Shown: positions 8,367 through 18,738, numbered from the stretch's first letter. The stretch is 64,000 nucleotides of DNA from Acinetobacter vivianii (GCF_014635885.1 NZ_BMDR01000003.1:248001-312000), one strand, 5' to 3'. Numbers and translations are program-made. The notes: a model not told the origin generated them from the sequence alone.

Positions 8367-9302
8367 TTAATCTGTGCCAATGCCGACCTGTACTTCCAAA
8401 CGACCCGATTGCACGCGTAAACCGCGAATCTCAAACTGATCAACCAGTTGCTGTACCAGTTCACGACTTTCTTGCAAAATATTCAAACCCGGCAAAATAC
8501 TAAAATCAGTCAGACTTAATAGTTTATCGACCATCCACGAACGGTTATTAATGAAATCGATAAAGCCAGCCTCTTCCAGATCGATATACCACAGGCGATG
8601 ACCTTCTTTCTGAATCCCGGGGACATCACGAATCAGATGATTAATCAGAAAAGGAATCGGTAAAGAATTAATCAGTTCAAAACTGGCATTGCCCACACGA
8701 CGTGCCGCCCAGTTGGTGAGCGTCCCACCATGACGGATCTGCAAATCAAGATGTTCATCGACCTGACGTAAGCGTAAATATTTTTCTTGTCCGATGCGGC
8801 ATTCCAAGACATTAAATTCGAGTGAAAGCCGATATAAAAACCGATGGTAATGTCCATCAAGTTCAATATGAAAACGGTCATTGCCGCATTCAATTTTAAT
8901 ATCATCAATCTCTGAGCGATCCATGCGCTTGCGAATCTGGTTATTCAGCAGCATTTCTGGCAAGTATAAGGTAAGACTACTTTTGCCCAATGAGGCTCTT
9001 GCCATCGCCAAAGCCACCTGACGTGCAGCCTCACTGGTTTCTGAGACCATATCTCGAACCGTATTGCGCATCCCTTCCACACCACGCTTGGTATGATGCG
9101 TCACCTGATCCAGCGCATCTAAAGCAGCATCCGCCACACCTGCGATATTGCGTGAGGTGTCACTGGCAAATTCAACGGCATCTTGTGCGTGTTGCAAGGT
9201 CTTATTGATAAGTCGACGTGATAATGATGGTTTCACACCAGATACCTCTGTATCTGCTGGCATAATATCAAACATCGCCTTTTTATCATCTTGTCGATTC
9301 AA
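8367..9302 (-). CDS. Conserved protein of unknown function, amphipathic N-terminal half
   Basis: 311 residues, no signal peptide and no clear transmembrane helix. The first ~110 residues are polar, Ala-rich and helix-prone (repeated DA/AL/VAD patterns around HAQDAVEFASDTSRNIAGVA), like a coiled coil or lipid-droplet/phasin-type helix; the rest is a mixed alpha/beta region with many charged residues and DLQIRHGGTLTNWAARRVGN. The start is TTG at 9302, chosen because AGAGGGAGAA lies just before it; an ATG nine codons inside is the alternative. I do not recognise the family; it appears to be an Acinetobacter-type protein. It is followed upstream on the same strand by another uncharacterised gene. 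Confidence 0.7.
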   Translation of the reverse strand: MNRQDDKKAMFDIMPADTEVSGVKPSLSRRLINKTLQHAQDAVEFASDTSRNIAGVADAALDALDQVTHHTKRGVEGMRNTVRDMVSETSEAARQVALAMARASLGKSSLTLYLPEMLLNNQIRKRMDRSEIDDIKIECGNDRFHIELDGHYHRFLYRLSLEFNVLECRIGQEKYLRLRQVDEHLDLQIRHGGTLTNWAARRVGNASFELINSLPIPFLINHLIRDVPGIQKEGHRLWYIDLEEAGFIDFINNRSWMVDKLLSLTDFSILPGLNILQESRELVQQLVDQFEIRGLRVQSGRLEVQVGIGTD

Positions 9303-9475
9303 GATGTTCTCCCTCTTCCCTTTCTTACTGGCTCATTTCTTATGAGCAACGATCTGCTTTCTGAACTTATTCGACGTTTTTCTGTAGATTATCATGCCCT
9401 ACAAGACAATTTGCGTATTTTTGTTGCACAATTTCATTTATTTCGGCCACTGATTTATCTCCTGACCAAATGGAT

Positions 9476-11095
9476 TTAGTCATCCTCTGGGTTCATTGGC
9501 GCTGCGGCTTGAACAGGTTGTAGTATTTGAGTTTGACTTAAACGAATACGCTTATACTGTTCCAATGCCAGCTCAATCTGTTGCACTTTTTGTTGGGCAG
9601 ATGCCAGCTCAAAATTCGGTAATTCTCGCAATGCCACCCAAGCCACCTGCATGTGCTCAAAAGTATTGCCCTTTTCCAATTTGGGCAGCATCCAGCTCGC
9701 AAGATCCTGTACTCGCTGCTGCACCTCAAACTGTAATGCAAATAATCCACTACTTAATGCGGTTTCATCTAATTGCAGACATAAAGCATGGATCTGTTTA
9801 AACAGGTGGTTCTGTTGTTGAAGATAAGGCGATAGAATTTCCGTATAAAACCAATCTGCAAAAGCAGTCATCTCAGTCACCACACGTTCGCGTTGGACAT
9901 ATAATGCATCGTGTTCTGGATGCTGTTTATCCAAACGCACTTCACCTAAATACGCCATCAAACCGTGTTGCAGAATCAGCTGAATATGTTCAGAACTTGT
10001 TTCATACTTACGTTGCGGTGTGCTCTGCTGAAGCCTCTCTATCAATTGATCATATTGAGCAGGCTCTACCAATAATTCCAGAATTGTGGGTTCCTGTTGC
10101 ATCCCTTGCCATAGGGACTGGAGTAATGAAGGGTCCGGCCTAACTATAAGATGAGACGATTTTTCCAAAGAATGTTGTAAAGCATTCTGCATCGTCTTCG
10201 CCTGAGCCAAACCCGCCAACACGCTGTGTTCGCTTAAAAGCTGTGGTGCGCTGGCGATCACCTCCCGACTAAAAGGTAGATGATATTCCCGCCCACCCCA
10301 TATGCCATTTAATGTTTTTCCCAAAGCATTTAAGCTGCGCCCAACATCAGCCACCATAGTGGTTGCTGTCGCCCGCGTTTGTAGAATGGATTCAGGTAAG
10401 AGTAGGCTGACTGCCTGCTGTAAGATGTTACGATATGCTTTTTGATCAATCGGTTTCTGATATCGCACCAACAGATCAATCGCATATTCGATATCGCTGA
10501 CCTGAGATTGATATTCGGGCTGATTACGCTTGAGTAAACATTGAATATACGCATAAAAAGCCACTTCATTAAATTGAGATGATTGTGCTGCGGCCCATTC
10601 AAAATACTCAATCGCCTGCGTATATTGCCCTGCACCTGCATAAGCCTTCGCAAGCGCATTGGCATGCGGTGCGCACGGATAATGCTGCTGAAAATAGTTT
10701 AATAGCTCAATTTTCGGCGGCTGATCCAGACATTGATCCAGCTGACGTAAATAAGTATTGATTTGCTGTTGGGTTGGTTGTGGGACGACAAAATTCAGCT
10801 GATACATCAAGCATTGCTCATACCAGCCATATTTGCGTGCGTGAGCGCTATAAGCCGCAATAAACTCGTCTTCAATGAGCTGAATCAACTGTGAGGCATA
10901 GAGGATGTCTTCATCATTTTCATGATGAAATTTCCATTGTTTGGGCAAAGATATTTTAAAAAGCCGCAATAAAAAATTGGCGCTCAGATCTGGGCTTTCC
11001 GATGTCACCAGCATCAACTTATCTTGTGTAGAAAGATGCTGTGCTCCCTTCTGGATTCGGGACAAGCGTAACTTTAAAATTTTGGTGGGTAACAT
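9476..11095 (-). CDS. Uncharacterised TPR-like cytoplasmic protein
   Basis: 539 residues, no signal peptide or membrane segment, rich in Gln, Leu and Glu and almost wholly helical in character. One tetratricopeptide-like repeat is visible (ALAKAYAGAGQYTQAIEYFEWAA, about residues 149-171), so a helical scaffold is likely. Start ATG at 11095 with AAGGA upstream. The gene lies 173 bases upstream of the other unknown gene (8367-9302) on the same strand; that gap leaves room for a separate promoter. No enzymatic motif is seen and function is unknown. Confidence 0.7.
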   Translation of the reverse strand: MLPTKILKLRLSRIQKGAQHLSTQDKLMLVTSESPDLSANFLLRLFKISLPKQWKFHHENDEDILYASQLIQLIEDEFIAAYSAHARKYGWYEQCLMYQLNFVVPQPTQQQINTYLRQLDQCLDQPPKIELLNYFQQHYPCAPHANALAKAYAGAGQYTQAIEYFEWAAAQSSQFNEVAFYAYIQCLLKRNQPEYQSQVSDIEYAIDLLVRYQKPIDQKAYRNILQQAVSLLLPESILQTRATATTMVADVGRSLNALGKTLNGIWGGREYHLPFSREVIASAPQLLSEHSVLAGLAQAKTMQNALQHSLEKSSHLIVRPDPSLLQSLWQGMQQEPTILELLVEPAQYDQLIERLQQSTPQRKYETSSEHIQLILQHGLMAYLGEVRLDKQHPEHDALYVQRERVVTEMTAFADWFYTEILSPYLQQQNHLFKQIHALCLQLDETALSSGLFALQFEVQQRVQDLASWMLPKLEKGNTFEHMQVAWVALRELPNFELASAQQKVQQIELALEQYKRIRLSQTQILQPVQAAAPMNPEDD

Positions 11096-11313
11096 GCGTA
11101 TCCTTTCGCATTATTCAGCCAACTCATCCAGCAAATTAACATGACTGTCGAAGCTTTTGCGACTAGCTTTAGACGAGCTGTAGTCCAATATTCCCAATCC
11201 TCATCACGAAGGCTCAGCACCACAAATAAGTAAAGTTATGTATTTGAATCGCTCAGCATTTTTGCTTTTACATAAATTTCGCTAAAATGGACAAAACAGA
11301 ATAGGAACCCTCT

Positions 11314-11652
11314 ATGCAATACCGTTGCCCTAAATGCCAAAGCGTGAAAATTATGCCTGCGAGTCAGGGTGCCAACAGCCCGCGCCCGAATGTGCCAAAA
11401 AGTCTGGTGCTTTTAGTGCCTGCGATTTTTATCTTATTGTTTTTGGTGCTGATCAGCATTGGGATGTGGATTTTCGGTAATGGTGCTGGACAAACCCTCC
11501 AAATCGCAACGGTTGTGGTTTTTGCAGTTTGTGTGATTGCAGGGGTTTTATTCTGGCGTGATCTGCCAGATTTCAAAATTTCGATGCAAGCCTTTATGCA
11601 AGCGCAAAAGCATTGGAAATGCCGTGACTGCAACCATGAATGGCAGAATTAA
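11314..11652 (+). CDS. Zinc-ribbon inner-membrane protein
   Basis: 112 residues with an N-terminal CPKC (residues 5-8) and a C-terminal CRDC (around residue 103), together able to form a four-cysteine zinc ribbon closing over two transmembrane helices (LVLLVPAIFILLFLVLISIG and IATVVVFAVCVIAGVLFW). AGGAACC lies before the ATG. Function unknown; the split ribbon with two helices between the cysteine pairs is the notable feature. It is convergent with czcD, from which it is separated by 32 bases. Confidence 0.75.
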   Translation: MQYRCPKCQSVKIMPASQGANSPRPNVPKSLVLLVPAIFILLFLVLISIGMWIFGNGAGQTLQIATVVVFAVCVIAGVLFWRDLPDFKISMQAFMQAQKHWKCRDCNHEWQN

Positions 11653-11672
11653 TAGCGCGTCACAGCATTAAT

Positions 11673-11701
11673 ATTCACATCAGCCTAATGCTGATGTGAA
11701 T
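11673..11701. other. 12-bp hairpin spanning the czcD stop
   Basis: Perfect arms ATTCACATCAGC (11673-11684) and GCTGATGTGAAT (11690-11701) around a loop that contains the czcD stop codon. There is no T tract on either side, so it may be a transcript-stabilising or Rho-independent-like end between convergent genes rather than a standard terminator. Confidence 0.45.
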
Positions 11702-12623
11702 GACCATGTTCCTCAGCATGTTGATGCGTATGTTCGCAATTCATTTCTGCATCATCTTCGATTTGGAGTGTCACCTCGGCAATACCATGTTCATGCGATA
11801 GCATCTCGGTTGCAGTACGATATAGCTGATTACGATCTGCATTCGGTGCAAACAAATGTACGGTCAGATGAATATTCTTTGAGGTAATCGCCCAGACTTT
11901 TAACTGGTGAATACTTTCCACCCCTTCCAGTGCCAGCAAATCATTACGTAGTTTCTCGACATCGACTTCCTCTGGTACACCTTCTAACAGGATATTGATA
12001 CTCTGTTTGAGTAAGATCCACGTTCTTGGCAAGACCCAGAAACCAATCGCAACAGCAATAATGGTATCGACCCAATACCAGTTGGTGAAATAAATAATCA
12101 CTGCACCAATAATGACGCCGACCGAACCCAAAGCATCACTCAACACTTCTAAATAGGCACCTTTCATATTCAGGCTTTCAGAAGCACTCGACATTAAAAT
12201 CTTCATCGAAATCAGGTTAATCACCAGACCGATTGAAGCCACAATCAACATACCCAGACTCTGGATTTCAGGGGGTTGGGTAAAGCGCTGATAGGCTTCA
12301 TAAAGAATATACATCGCCACAAAAAACAGCATGGAAGCATTAAACAGTGCCGCCAGAATTTCAAAGCGTTGATAACCAAAGGTCCGCTTATTGTCTGCTG
12401 GGCGTTTGGCGATCTGGATCGCTGCCAATGCAATGGCCAGTGCTGCTGCATCGGTAAACATATGCGCTGCGTCAGATAGCAGGGCCAAACTTTGTGTGAT
12501 TAAACCTGCAACAAATTCGACAATCAAAAATGTTGTGGTCAGCACCAATGCAATCGTGAGTTTTTTGGCATTGCCTTCGGTGACGACTGCATGACTATGG
12601 TCATGCCCTTGATGTCCACTCAT
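11685..12623 (-). CDS. czcD: Cation diffusion facilitator, zinc/cobalt/cadmium exporter
   Basis: Exports divalent metal from cytoplasm to periplasm in exchange for protons, lowering cytoplasmic load for the CzcCBA pump. 312 residues: His-rich N-terminus (GHQGHDHSHAV), six helices, the HxxxD metal site in helix 2 (DAAHMFTD), a second SDA site in helix 5 (LSDALGS), a C-terminal cytoplasmic domain and a His-rich tail ending HSHQH. The ATG at 12623 is chosen because AAGGAG lies 8 bases upstream; a longer frame to 12653 lacks such a site. It is 245 bases downstream of czcA on the same strand and may be cotranscribed or have its own promoter. Confidence 0.93.
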   Translation of the reverse strand: MSGHQGHDHSHAVVTEGNAKKLTIALVLTTTFLIVEFVAGLITQSLALLSDAAHMFTDAAALAIALAAIQIAKRPADNKRTFGYQRFEILAALFNASMLFFVAMYILYEAYQRFTQPPEIQSLGMLIVASIGLVINLISMKILMSSASESLNMKGAYLEVLSDALGSVGVIIGAVIIYFTNWYWVDTIIAVAIGFWVLPRTWILLKQSINILLEGVPEEVDVEKLRNDLLALEGVESIHQLKVWAITSKNIHLTVHLFAPNADRNQLYRTATEMLSHEHGIAEVTLQIEDDAEMNCEHTHQHAEEHGHSHQH

Positions 12624-12868
12624 GTTGGACTCCTTATAATTTTTTAAGTTCAAGTTTCTTTCTACACTATCTCAAATCATCGATAAATATGAAGAATGAA
12701 GTGCAACGAATTGTCCTAAAATCTTTCTCTATCCAATCTCTAACCTACATTTACGATCGTGGTGGCGGCATGAATGCCGCCTGTTGATCTGCGGCATCAC
12801 TGAAGTACCGTCAGACCAACAAAGGATTTCTGTTACTTTTGATTCTTCAAAAGTTAATCCAAGACCTC

Positions 12869-15800
12869 TCACTTATAAATGTCTGATGAGTGCTCAGAAG
12901 ACTTCTCATTCATCCAGCGATACACCACTGGCAAGATCAGCAAGGTCAATAAGGTGGATGAAATAATCCCGCCAATCACCACCGTCGCCAATGGACGCTG
13001 TACTTCCGCACCCGTACCCGTAGCAATCGCCATGGGAATAAAGCCCAGCGACGCCACACAGGCCGTCATTAATACAGGACGCAAGCGTAATACGGCGCCA
13101 TGCCATGTAGCATAATGAATATCAAATTGTTCTCTCAACTCCTTGATAAAACTCAGCATCACCAAACCGTTCAGTACCGCGACACCTGATAAGGCAATAA
13201 AGCCTACGCCTGCGGACATCGACAATGGAATATCGCGTAGCCACAGCGCAACCAAGCCGCCAGACAAGGCAAATGGCACACCACTAAACACCAATAAGCT
13301 CTCTTTAAAATTATTAAAGACCGCCATTAGCAAGATGAAGATCATCAGCAATGCGAGTGGCACAACGATTTGCATTCTGGCTTTGGCAGAAGCCAGATTT
13401 TCAAACTGACCACCATAGCCGAGCCAATAACCGCTTGGTAATTTTTGCTGTGCCAGTTTCTGCTGCATCTCACCGACGAATGAACCCAAATCACGGTCTC
13501 GAACGTTGGTGGTTACCACAACACGGCGTTTACCATTTTCACGGCTCAACTGTGCCAGACCCAAGATATTTTCAACTTTCGCTACATCTTGCAGCTTGAT
13601 CAGACCACCATTCGGGAGCTGAATCGGCAACATGGCTAACTGCTGCGGCGTACGCATTACATCATCTAAACGCACCACAAAATCGAAACGACGGTCACCC
13701 TGTAAAATCTGCCCAACACTTTGTCCACCAATACTCGCGGCGACTAGATCCTGAATGGATTTAACCGATAGACCATATTGCGCAGCAAGTGCATGATCAA
13801 TATCGACATTGAGTAGCGGTAAGCCATCAGTCTGTTCGACTTTGACTTCACTCGCTCCTGTAATCGTTCTGAGCGTTTGAGCCACTTTTTCTGCTTCTTG
13901 GTTTAATACCTGCATATCATCGCCAAAAACTTTCACCCCGATATCACTACGCACACCTGAGATCAGCTCATTGAAACGAAGTTCAATCGGTTGAGAAAAT
14001 TCACTATTGTTGCCTGGGATTTTTTCCACATAAGCCAACATTCGGGTGCGCAGTTCATCAATGCTTTCCGACTTGTCAGGCCATTGATCACGGGGCTTTA
14101 ACAGCACCACTGCATCAGAAATATTCGGCGGCATGACATCTGTTGCCACTTCCGCAGTACCTGTACGTGCAAAGATCGCTTTAATTTCAGGGAACTCTGC
14201 AAGGAGTTGCTTCTCAACACTTTCCTGAATCTTGAGCGATTCCTCAATGCCTGTACTCGGCGCACGCATTAACTGTAAGGCAAAGTCACCTTCACTGAGT
14301 TGTGGTGCAAATTCACTTCCTACACGAGAACCTATCGCAGCCGTGAGGATCAAAATGCTTACTGCACCAGCGACCACGACATAACGGAAAGCATAGGCTT
14401 TATCCAGCAAGGCCTCATAATGACGTTTCAGTGCAGACATCCACCGACTTTCTTTCTCTTTCACTTCGCCAGTGACAAATAAAGCCACTGCCGCAGGAAC
14501 AAAAGTTACCGATAAAATAATGGCTCCAATCAATGCCAATACCACCGTCATCGCCATTGGATGGAACATTTTCGCCTCTACACCAGCGAGGGCGAAGATG
14601 GGCAAATACACCACCATAATGATGATTTGTCCAAAGATCAGCGGACGTCTCGCCTGCTTCGCTGCCAAGAACACCTCGGTAAAACGCTCAGAACGTGTGA
14701 GCAATCGGCCTTTGTGGTGCTGTGCTTCAGCCAAGCGTCGAATACAGTTTTCGACAATCACCACCGCACCATCGACAATAATTCCGAAATCCAGTGCCCC
14801 CAAACTCATCAGGTTGGCACTAATTTTCTGCTCTGCCATACCTGTTAGGGTAAACAGCATCGACAACGGAATAATACAGGCGGTAATCAATGCAGCTCGG
14901 AAATTGCCAAGGAACACAAACAGAATCACAATGACCAGAATTGCGCCTTCAATCAGGTTTTTAGCAACCGTCTTAATGGCTTTATCAACCAGATGGCTAC
15001 GGTTATATACCGTTTCGATCACTACCCCCTCAGGCAATGACCGTTTGATTTCCTGCATCTTGAGATCTAATGCCTGAGCGATGGATTTACTGTTCTCGCC
15101 CATCATCATCATCGCGATCCCGAGTACCGTTTCTTCACCGTTATAGGTCGCGCCACCTGTTCGAAGATCATGCCCAATCGAAACCGTTGCAACATCGGCC
15201 ACACGAATCGGCAAACCATTTTTGGTACTGACCGTGACATTTTCAATATCCTGAACGGTCTTCAACATCCCAGGAATACGAACAGTAAGCTGCTGCCCAT
15301 TTTCTTCAATAAAGCCTGCACCACGGTTTTCGTTATTTTCAGACAACACCGTTTGCAAATCAGTTAAGGGAATTTGCAGTTGTTGCAAACGTTTCAGATC
15401 AGGAGAAACTACATAGGTTTTGTTATAACCGCCAATACTATTGATTTCCGCCACACCCGCAACGCGTTGTAATTGAGGACGAATAATCCAGTCCTGAATT
15501 TCACGTAAATCCATCGCTTGATACGGCGTACCATCAGCCTTTTTGGCATTTGGTTCGGCCTTGACCACCCATTGATAAATCTCGCCTAAACCTGTGGAGA
15601 TCGGTGACATTTGCGGATCAATATCGTCAGGCAAGGCACTTTTGGCCTCTTGCAAGCGTTGATTGATCAACTGACGTGCCCAGTAAATATCCGTGCCGTC
15701 TTTAAAAATCACCGTAACTTGGGATAAACCATAACGGGAAATCGAACGGGTTTGCTCCAGATTTGGAATCCCAGACATGGCATTTTCAATCGGATAGGTA

Positions 15801-16036
15801 ATCCGTTGCTCAACTTCGGGCGCAGTAAATCCACCAGCCTGACTATTGATTTGTACCTGCACATTGGTAATATCAGGAACGGCATCAATGGAAAGTTTCT
15901 GATAGCTATAAATCCCGACGCCAATCCATGCCACCACAAACAGCATCATCCAAATCGCATTGCGAATGGAAAATTGAATAATACGGTCGAATAGGCCTTC
16001 CGCAGGTGGAAGTCCTAAATTATCTTTAGTGTCCAT
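12869..16036 (-). CDS. czcA: Heavy-metal efflux RND pump, inner-membrane subunit
   Basis: Proton-driven RND transporter that moves Zn2+, Co2+ or Cd2+ out through the CzcC channel. 1055 residues, the usual length, with the RND layout of helix 1, large periplasmic loop, helices 2-6, second loop, helices 8-12. The helix-4 motif DFGIIVDGAVVIVEN (about residues 412-426) carries the Asp, Asp, Glu relay typical of the HME1 (CzcA) class. The start overlaps the end of czcB by 11 bases, so the two are translationally coupled. Substrate range is inferred from class. Confidence 0.95.
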   Translation of the reverse strand: MDTKDNLGLPPAEGLFDRIIQFSIRNAIWMMLFVVAWIGVGIYSYQKLSIDAVPDITNVQVQINSQAGGFTAPEVEQRITYPIENAMSGIPNLEQTRSISRYGLSQVTVIFKDGTDIYWARQLINQRLQEAKSALPDDIDPQMSPISTGLGEIYQWVVKAEPNAKKADGTPYQAMDLREIQDWIIRPQLQRVAGVAEINSIGGYNKTYVVSPDLKRLQQLQIPLTDLQTVLSENNENRGAGFIEENGQQLTVRIPGMLKTVQDIENVTVSTKNGLPIRVADVATVSIGHDLRTGGATYNGEETVLGIAMMMMGENSKSIAQALDLKMQEIKRSLPEGVVIETVYNRSHLVDKAIKTVAKNLIEGAILVIVILFVFLGNFRAALITACIIPLSMLFTLTGMAEQKISANLMSLGALDFGIIVDGAVVIVENCIRRLAEAQHHKGRLLTRSERFTEVFLAAKQARRPLIFGQIIIMVVYLPIFALAGVEAKMFHPMAMTVVLALIGAIILSVTFVPAAVALFVTGEVKEKESRWMSALKRHYEALLDKAYAFRYVVVAGAVSILILTAAIGSRVGSEFAPQLSEGDFALQLMRAPSTGIEESLKIQESVEKQLLAEFPEIKAIFARTGTAEVATDVMPPNISDAVVLLKPRDQWPDKSESIDELRTRMLAYVEKIPGNNSEFSQPIELRFNELISGVRSDIGVKVFGDDMQVLNQEAEKVAQTLRTITGASEVKVEQTDGLPLLNVDIDHALAAQYGLSVKSIQDLVAASIGGQSVGQILQGDRRFDFVVRLDDVMRTPQQLAMLPIQLPNGGLIKLQDVAKVENILGLAQLSRENGKRRVVVTTNVRDRDLGSFVGEMQQKLAQQKLPSGYWLGYGGQFENLASAKARMQIVVPLALLMIFILLMAVFNNFKESLLVFSGVPFALSGGLVALWLRDIPLSMSAGVGFIALSGVAVLNGLVMLSFIKELREQFDIHYATWHGAVLRLRPVLMTACVASLGFIPMAIATGTGAEVQRPLATVVIGGIISSTLLTLLILPVVYRWMNEKSSEHSSDIYK

Positions 16037-17264
16037 GCTCGGCCTCTCCCTTCTCCATCTCAGATTTCAAAAGGAAACTGCCTTGACTGACATATTGCTG
16101 TTTTTCAGTCAGGCCTGATTGAATTTCGACCCATTGCCCATCACTTGAGTAATTGCCCAGTTGTACAGGGGTTGGGCTGAAATGCAATTTATCTTTTTCC
16201 TGCTTGGCTACAAAAACAGTTGTTTTGCCTTCGATCTGCTGAATCGCGGCTTTAGCAACACGCAGGACTGGTTTCTTCTCTGTGCCATCCAAAAGAACAT
16301 TAACCATTAAGTTCGGTCGTAGTTCTTTGGCAGGAGTGAGGACTTTGGCACGCACCTGTAAACGTCCCGTTTGGGTATCTGCCGCTGTGGTTAAGGTTTG
16401 AATTTGTGCTTTAAACGTATTGCTGGTTTGTAGTGACTTAAATTCGATCTGCTGGTCTGGCTGTATGTTGATGTTATTGACGCTTGGTAAAATAAATTCA
16501 ATCCAGAGCTGATCAAGCTGGTCAATCACGAACAATTGCTTATCTGGCGTAATCTGCTCACCCACCACAATATCTTTTAGACTAACGATCCCGCTTAAAG
16601 GTGCAGTCAATACATAACGCCCCTGACTGCCACTCGATGCCCCCAAAGCAGATAAACGACTACGTGCCGCTTGTACCTGAATCTGAGCCTGACGATAAGC
16701 ATTATAAGCGCGCTGATAATCCTGACGCGCAGACACCCCTTGTTCCCAAAGTTGCTTTTCACGCTGATAATCTTGCTGGGCAAGCGTTAAGGCTTCCTGA
16801 GCAATACTTAAATTGGCTTGTTGATCCACCAGTTCCGGAATAAACAAGGTCGCGAGAACCTGTCCTTTCTTTACTTGTTCGCCGAGTGCAGCATTGACAC
16901 TTTCTACTCGTCCGGCAAAAGTTGCAGAAACATGGGCTTGTTGATCGGTATTCGGCACCAGTTTCGCAGGATATGCATATTGCTGCCCTACTTCTCCGAC
17001 ATCCACCTGAGCCAGTTTTACGCCATATTCAGTCATCTGTTTTGGCGTCAGATTTAAGCTACCTTCCTCACTTTCATCACCATGTCCTGCTTCCCCCTCA
17101 GTATGCCCCTCTTCGGCTTCGGCATGCTCATGCTCCTTTGAAGCTGCTGCATCCTCTCCTGTTTTATTTTTTCCAGAGAAAAATAGCAGTGCACTGAGTA
17201 CCAAACCGCCCACCATGACAAGGATGACCCAAAACCACTGTTTCTTAGATTGATTCGTCGACAT
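16026..17264 (-). CDS. czcB: Heavy-metal efflux RND periplasmic adaptor
   Basis: Membrane-fusion protein joining CzcA to CzcC. 412 residues: an N-terminal anchor helix (WVILVMVGGLVLSALLFF), a His/Glu-rich metal-binding segment just after it (HEHAEAEEGHTEGEAGHG, about residues 44-61), then barrel-sandwich halves around a coiled-coil hairpin (residues about 130-200) and a C-terminal beta-barrel. A second short His tail (AEHGH) ends the protein. Its ATG overlaps the czcC stop by one base. The His-rich stretch marks it as metal-type rather than drug-type adaptor. Confidence 0.94.
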   Translation of the reverse strand: MSTNQSKKQWFWVILVMVGGLVLSALLFFSGKNKTGEDAAASKEHEHAEAEEGHTEGEAGHGDESEEGSLNLTPKQMTEYGVKLAQVDVGEVGQQYAYPAKLVPNTDQQAHVSATFAGRVESVNAALGEQVKKGQVLATLFIPELVDQQANLSIAQEALTLAQQDYQREKQLWEQGVSARQDYQRAYNAYRQAQIQVQAARSRLSALGASSGSQGRYVLTAPLSGIVSLKDIVVGEQITPDKQLFVIDQLDQLWIEFILPSVNNINIQPDQQIEFKSLQTSNTFKAQIQTLTTAADTQTGRLQVRAKVLTPAKELRPNLMVNVLLDGTEKKPVLRVAKAAIQQIEGKTTVFVAKQEKDKLHFSPTPVQLGNYSSDGQWVEIQSGLTEKQQYVSQGSFLLKSEMEKGEAEHGH

Positions 17265-18685
17265 TATTCTGCTCCTACAACAGCGGGAAGGTTACTGGTC
17301 TCTTTCCAAAGGTTTTGATTGATCTGATTTAAGGCATCGCTTGAACTCACCACACCAGGTTCTATACCCAGTGCCAGACTCTCTGCCTCGATCTGTTTCT
17401 GCCATGCACTTTTAAGTAACTGCACTTTATTCAGGCGTTGCTCTTGCAGTTGCATGGTGGCTTGCTGCACATCGGTAATGGCATATTTACCCACTTTGAA
17501 ACCGAGCAGCATTTTTTCCTGCACCGTTTCAGACAATGGAATTTGTCGCTGATTCACCAGATCAAACTGTTGTTTCAAGCCAGCTAACTCTGCACTTAAG
17601 GTCTGAATGGCATTTAGGTTTTGTTGCTTATAAAACTGTTGCTGCTTGACCAGCAAATCCTGTTTGGCGTTGGCAATGCGCAATGAATATTGCTGGCGAT
17701 TGAAAATATTCAATGGGATATCAATGCCGACTCTAAACTTGTTATCCGTTGAATTGGTTTCCGCACTTTTGCTTTGCACCATGCCTAAATTGACCGTCGG
17801 ATTTGGTCGGTTAGAAACTTTTAAATAATCAATATTGGCTTTTTGTCGCACAATATCGAGCTGAATCGCTCGCTCAAATAAATTGTTCTGCACATAAGCT
17901 TGCAAATCTTTTTGTTGCGGCCAGACATTGCTTGCCTGAGCAGAGAAACGATTGTCCGTACTGCCCCATAGATTTGCCAGTTGACGCTTTGCTGTCGCCA
18001 GCGCCAGTTCGGTTTGCTGAAATAACCGTTGATTTTCAATATGTGCCATCAAGGTACGGTCTAAATCGACCTGTGCAATACTCCCCGCCTGAAGTCTTAA
18101 ACGTGTCGCATCCAAAGTCGCCTGACTGGTTTTTAGCTGTGCCCGAACAACGTCATGCTCTAGCTCAAGAACCACGACTTGTGACCACAGATATTTCACC
18201 GCTAATTCGAGTTGAGCATCGTATAGCTCTTGATTCAGACCAACTTGAGAGGCTTGCACATCAGCGAGTTTTACCGCTGCGCGACGTTCGCCAAAAACAT
18301 CGAGCTTTTGTGAAAGACCAAATTCCAGTTCCTTATCTTTCCCTGAGCGAAAATCGGTTTGCTGAATCGAAATACTGGGATTTGTCCATAAACGTGCTTG
18401 TTTAACATTGGCCTCGGCGATGCTTTGCTGGGTTTGCCAGACACCAATACCTGCCTGATGCTGTTTCACATCTTGCAAGACTTGTTCAAAGTTCACATTC
18501 CGCTGTGTCGCTGGGGTCGAAGCATGATTGACATCAAGCAAAGACGCTGCGGTTGCAGACTGGCTAAAAAGCACAGCTGTTAGTGCAAATGCTAACGCTG
18601 ACCATTTAAATGAGGATGAATGCGCATGATTGTCTGATGCATTTTTTTGAAATGCATAGATACGCTGATTTAAATTTAAAGACAT
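17264..18685 (-). CDS. czcC: Heavy-metal efflux outer-membrane channel
   Basis: TolC-like outer-membrane factor of the CzcCBA pump. 473 residues with a long N-terminal leader (cytoplasmic-looking first ~28 residues, then hydrophobic ALAFALTAVLFSQSATA, cleavage near residue 47) and the duplicated helical-hairpin repeat (around ARLWTNPSISIQQTDFRSG and VSNRPNPTVNLGM). First gene of the tightly packed czcCBA block; 54 bases separate it from the czcI-like gene upstream. Confidence 0.93.
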   Translation of the reverse strand: MSLNLNQRIYAFQKNASDNHAHSSSFKWSALAFALTAVLFSQSATAASLLDVNHASTPATQRNVNFEQVLQDVKQHQAGIGVWQTQQSIAEANVKQARLWTNPSISIQQTDFRSGKDKELEFGLSQKLDVFGERRAAVKLADVQASQVGLNQELYDAQLELAVKYLWSQVVVLELEHDVVRAQLKTSQATLDATRLRLQAGSIAQVDLDRTLMAHIENQRLFQQTELALATAKRQLANLWGSTDNRFSAQASNVWPQQKDLQAYVQNNLFERAIQLDIVRQKANIDYLKVSNRPNPTVNLGMVQSKSAETNSTDNKFRVGIDIPLNIFNRQQYSLRIANAKQDLLVKQQQFYKQQNLNAIQTLSAELAGLKQQFDLVNQRQIPLSETVQEKMLLGFKVGKYAITDVQQATMQLQEQRLNKVQLLKSAWQKQIEAESLALGIEPGVVSSSDALNQINQNLWKETSNLPAVVGAE

Positions 18686-18738
18686 ATAAAGCCCCGCAAA
18701 TATTAAGGTTGCGGTGGGCTATTTTTCGGCTACCCCAC

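Noticed and set aside
9342..9479. 45-codon plus-strand frame between two minus-strand genes
   Set aside because: No ribosome-binding site before the ATG, and its stop overlaps the end of the 9476-11095 gene; best seen as chance.
12764..12781. Hairpin GGCGGCAT/ATGCCGCC between czcA and czcD
   Set aside because: Two-base loop and no T run; could be a transcript feature but there is no support for a terminator or operator.
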